The notes below the pieces were generated by a model. The model was not told where the DNA came from and did not search any database. It was given only the letters and a program-made list of their open reading frames with translations. A stretch of DNA of 8,019 nucleotides from a bacterium (GTDB lineage: Bacteria; Patescibacteriota; Gracilibacteria; UM-FILTER-43-11). The stretch covers positions 1 to 8,019 of the forward strand of contig JAUHXI010000061.1 of NCBI GenBank assembly GCA_030426875.1, in the 5' to 3' direction. The translations under genes were made by a program, and so were the position numbers. Shown one piece after another: positions 6,203 to 8,019 of the stretch (position 1 is its first letter; every line of letters starts with the position of its first letter).

Positions 6203-7855
6203 ATGCCAACCTGTCAAAACTGCACGAAATCATTTGAAGTAACAGATCAAGACCGCTCTTTTTACCAAAAAATGAACGTTCCCGCTCCCACCTGGTGCCC
6301 ACCCTGCCGCGAAATGCGTCGCATGGCCTGGTGTAATGAAATGGTGCTTTATCAAGATAAATGTCAAAAGTGTCACAAATCCATCATTTCACAACTCTCG
6401 CCCAACAACCCCCGAACTGTTTACTGTGTTCAATGTTGGTGGGGTGATGATTTTGATGGCTTAGATTTTGGACGGGAAATCGATTGGGACCGTTCTTTTT
6501 TGGAGCAAGTGAAGGAATTGGAAGTGAGCGTGCCTCACGCCTGTACCTCCACCGATACTGGAAATGAAAACAGTGAGTTCACACATTACGCTGGGCAAGG
6601 GAAAAATTGCTACATGCTCTTCCACGCAACGTACGCAGAAAATTGTTATTATGGCTATGGCGTCAAAAAAGCAACCAACTGTGTGGACACGCACTACTGT
6701 CACGAATCGGAACTTTGCTACGAGTGCATCGACGTCAAAAAATGCTACAACCTGGCCTGGAGTCAGGATTGTCAAAATTGCAGTGACAGTTATTTTTTGC
6801 AAGACTGCGTCGACTGTCGAAACTGCTTTGGCTGTGTAGGCTTAAGGAATAAGGAATATCACATCAACAACCAGCCGTATTCGAAGGAGGATTACGAAAA
6901 ATTCATCGCCCAATTTGAGCTCAACAAATACTCTGGACTGCAGAAATTGAAAAAGTTAGCCGTCGACTATTTTTTGAGCCGCCCCAAACGAGCCCTCCGC
7001 ATGATGAATTGCGAAAACAGCTTTGGGGACCATCTCAACAACGCTCGCAATGCCACGTGGTGCTTTGACTCAAGTGACATCGAAGACAGCAAATTTTGTA
7101 GCCAAATGCAGTTGAATGTGAAAAATTGTTACGACATTTATCAATACGGTGTGGGGGCTGAGTTGTGCTACGAAGGCTCTTCAAATGGAACCAATGCTTA
7201 CAACCTCCGGTTCTGTCATCTGTGTTTGTGGCAAGTCTCGGATCTGACCTACTGCATCGATTGCTACAGTTCCAGCAATTGCTTTGGCTGTTTTGGCTTG
7301 AAGCGAAACAAGTTCTGCATTTTGAACAAACAGTATTCAGAATCGGAGTATCATGAAGTGGTGAAAAAATTGGAGGAGAAGATGAAAAAAGATGGCGAAT
7401 GGGGGGAATTTTTCCCGATTCAAAACAGTCAGTCGGCCTACAACGAAACCACTGCTCAACTGTGGTACCCTAAAACGAAGGAGGAGGTTTTGGCAAAAGA
7501 GTGGGAATGGCAGGATGATCTTCCGGGGACGTTTGGTAAGGAAACGTTGACCGAAATTCCCGATGACATTCGAGAGGTGGATGAGGGTATTTTAAAGAAA
7601 ATTCTTGCCTGTCACACCTGTGGCAAGAATTACAAAATCATTCAGCAGGAACTTGCCTTTTACAAGCAGCAAGACTATCCCCTTCCCCGAGAGTGTTTTG
7701 ATTGCCGGCGCATCAGACGGATGAAAATGAGGAATGGGCGGGAGATTTTTGAACGGGAGTGTGGGAAGTGTCAGGTAGCGATTCAGACAACCTACTCTCC
7801 TGAGCAGCCGGAGTTGGTTTATTGTGAGGGGTGTTATTTGAAGGAGGTGTATTGA
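6203..7855 (+). CDS. Cys-rich protein with paired zinc ribbons at both ends and central tandem repeats
   Basis: This 550-residue protein has 43 cysteines and no signal peptide or membrane segment, so it is probably cytoplasmic with bound zinc. Residues 4-35 (C4, C7, C32, C35) and 470-501 (C470, C473, C498, C501) both follow the pattern of the 'probable zinc-ribbon' family zf-trcl: CxxC, an aromatic FY about 20 residues in, then Pro and CxxC with an Arg-rich tail. Each is followed by a second ribbon (C54, C57, C75, C78 and C520, C523, C541, C544) sharing YSP/LSP and VYC landmarks. Between them, two Cys-rich regions (about 114-236 and 270-390) have NCY or LCY steps every 9-13 residues, suggesting a stacked beta-helix. 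Both end in the same NCFGC(V/F)GL motif followed by a YSxxxY helix (208-235 and 360-386). The function is unknown. Such proteins are often annotated CaiB/BaiF in CPR genomes, which nothing here supports. Nucleic-acid or protein scaffolding is a guess. Confidence 0.85.
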   Translation: MPTCQNCTKSFEVTDQDRSFYQKMNVPAPTWCPPCREMRRMAWCNEMVLYQDKCQKCHKSIISQLSPNNPRTVYCVQCWWGDDFDGLDFGREIDWDRSFLEQVKELEVSVPHACTSTDTGNENSEFTHYAGQGKNCYMLFHATYAENCYYGYGVKKATNCVDTHYCHESELCYECIDVKKCYNLAWSQDCQNCSDSYFLQDCVDCRNCFGCVGLRNKEYHINNQPYSKEDYEKFIAQFELNKYSGLQKLKKLAVDYFLSRPKRALRMMNCENSFGDHLNNARNATWCFDSSDIEDSKFCSQMQLNVKNCYDIYQYGVGAELCYEGSSNGTNAYNLRFCHLCLWQVSDLTYCIDCYSSSNCFGCFGLKRNKFCILNKQYSESEYHEVVKKLEEKMKKDGEWGEFFPIQNSQSAYNETTAQLWYPKTKEEVLAKEWEWQDDLPGTFGKETLTEIPDDIREVDEGILKKILACHTCGKNYKIIQQELAFYKQQDYPLPRECFDCRRIRRMKMRNGREIFERECGKCQVAIQTTYSPEQPELVYCEGCYLKEVY

Positions 7856-7898
7856 CATGAAAATCAGACTCAAGCCTGTTATAATAAAATCAACTTAA
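7841..7898 (+). other. Strong Shine-Dalgarno with a 13-codon open frame
   Basis: AAGGAGGTG (7841-7849) is nearly a full complement of the 16S rRNA tail. It is followed, 9 bases after AGGAGG, by ATG at 7857 and a 13-residue frame, MKIRLKPVIIKST, ending in TAA at 7896-7898. The site also encodes the last Lys-Glu-Val of the zinc-ribbon protein. It could be a leader peptide coupled to that gene, or coincidence. The -10 of the next gene lies inside the frame. Confidence 0.3.
7877..7885 (+). promoter_or_regulatory. Extended -10 promoter of the secreted-protein gene
   Basis: TGTTATAAT is a perfect extended -10. The predicted start is near 7892, giving an 18-base leader before the ATG at 7910, with no Shine-Dalgarno site. 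A perfect TTGACA at 7852-7857 is 22 bases upstream, too far for a normal -35, so the TG extension is the more likely contact. Confidence 0.6.
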
Positions 7899-7909
7899 AT
7901 CAAAGCCCC

Positions 7910-8019
7910 ATGAAACTAACAAAAAAACTAATCACCTCTAGTTTTGTACTCGCTCTACTCCTCACTCATTCTGGGAGTGCTCTAGCTGCTCCTCAATCCT
8001 TCACGGACATGACAGAAGA
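7910..8019 (+). CDS. Secreted protein, probably with S-layer homology domain (partial, N-terminus only)
   Basis: The frame starts at ATG 7910 and runs off the window after 36 codons. It begins MKLTKKLITSS, then a hydrophobic core FVLALLLT and the cleavage-type ending SALA-A at about residues 23-27, so it is a Sec signal peptide with signal peptidase I cleavage expected after ALA (residue 26). No lipobox cysteine is present. The mature start, APQSFTDMTE, resembles the opening of an SLH domain (F-x-D-(V/M)), which would anchor the protein to the cell surface. The signal peptide is clear; the SLH call rests on a handful of residues. The promoter just upstream and the lack of overlap with the zinc-ribbon gene suggest an independent transcript. 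Confidence 0.75.
   Translation, partial: MKLTKKLITSSFVLALLLTHSGSALAAPQSFTDMTE

Noticed and set aside
6461..6839. Open frames on both strands within the zinc-ribbon gene (6461-6802 minus, 6564-6839 plus)
   Set aside because: They are by-products of the Cys codon pattern (TGC/TGT and their complements) of the real gene.
42..7855. TGA recoded to glycine, as in some Gracilibacteria
   Set aside because: TGA ends three well-recognised or well-delimited genes at their expected lengths and is not found inside conserved frames.
7852..7857. Perfect TTGACA overlapping the zinc-ribbon stop codon
   Set aside because: It is 22 bases from the TATAAT at 7880, too far for a normal -35; the extended -10 is the better explanation.
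1..8019. CRISPR arrays, tRNA or rRNA genes, insertion sequences
   Set aside because: No regularly spaced repeats, cloverleaf-like stretches, rRNA landmarks or transposase motifs were seen on either strand.

Overview
This window looks like chromosomal sequence from a small-genome, poorly characterised bacterium. The best guess is a Patescibacteria/CPR lineage such as the Peregrinibacteria-Gracilibacteria group. That placement is inference. It rests on short intergenic gaps, few Shine-Dalgarno sites, promoters of the extended -10 type (one apparently leaderless), a very Cys-rich zinc-ribbon protein of a type I associate with those lineages, and a lipid-free signal peptide leading into what looks like an S-layer homology start. 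TGA acts as a stop here (it ends the CCA enzyme, the nitrilase and the zinc-ribbon gene), so the TGA=Gly code of some Gracilibacteria does not apply.

Layout. Positions 3-50 may hold the tail of a plus-strand gene. A minus-strand CCA-adding enzyme (42-1376) is divergent from an M17 leucyl aminopeptidase (1516-3015, plus). An inverted repeat follows, separating the aminopeptidase from a convergent three-gene minus-strand cluster read 4445 to 3068: class I O-methyltransferase, small two-TM protein, and membrane-anchored DUF192 protein. Divergent from that cluster is a nitrilase-superfamily hydrolase (4589-5341, plus), with a readable promoter and Shine-Dalgarno site. These genes are ordinary housekeeping or metabolic genes.

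From 5342 the composition changes. A strongly AT-rich stretch (about 14% GC over 5342-5460 by hand count) carries a near-consensus promoter and an unrecognised gene (5586-6182). Its open frame continues upstream to 5448 without a canonical start codon, and that extension supplies an HGT motif. Together with a later FY motif and a late Glu, this suggests a diverged ADP-ribosyltransferase-type fold whose catalytic His would be lost in a standard ATG-start annotation.

Twenty bases downstream is a 550-residue protein with 43 cysteines (6203-7855). Its plan is symmetrical: paired zinc ribbons at both ends flank two copies of a Cys-rich repeat region that looks like a beta-helix. Its promoter places the predicted transcription start on the A of the ATG. 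The window ends in the first 36 codons of a secreted protein, probably with SLH domains (7910 onward). The most interesting part is 5342-7855: the ART-like gene with a hidden N-terminus next to the symmetrical zinc-ribbon protein.
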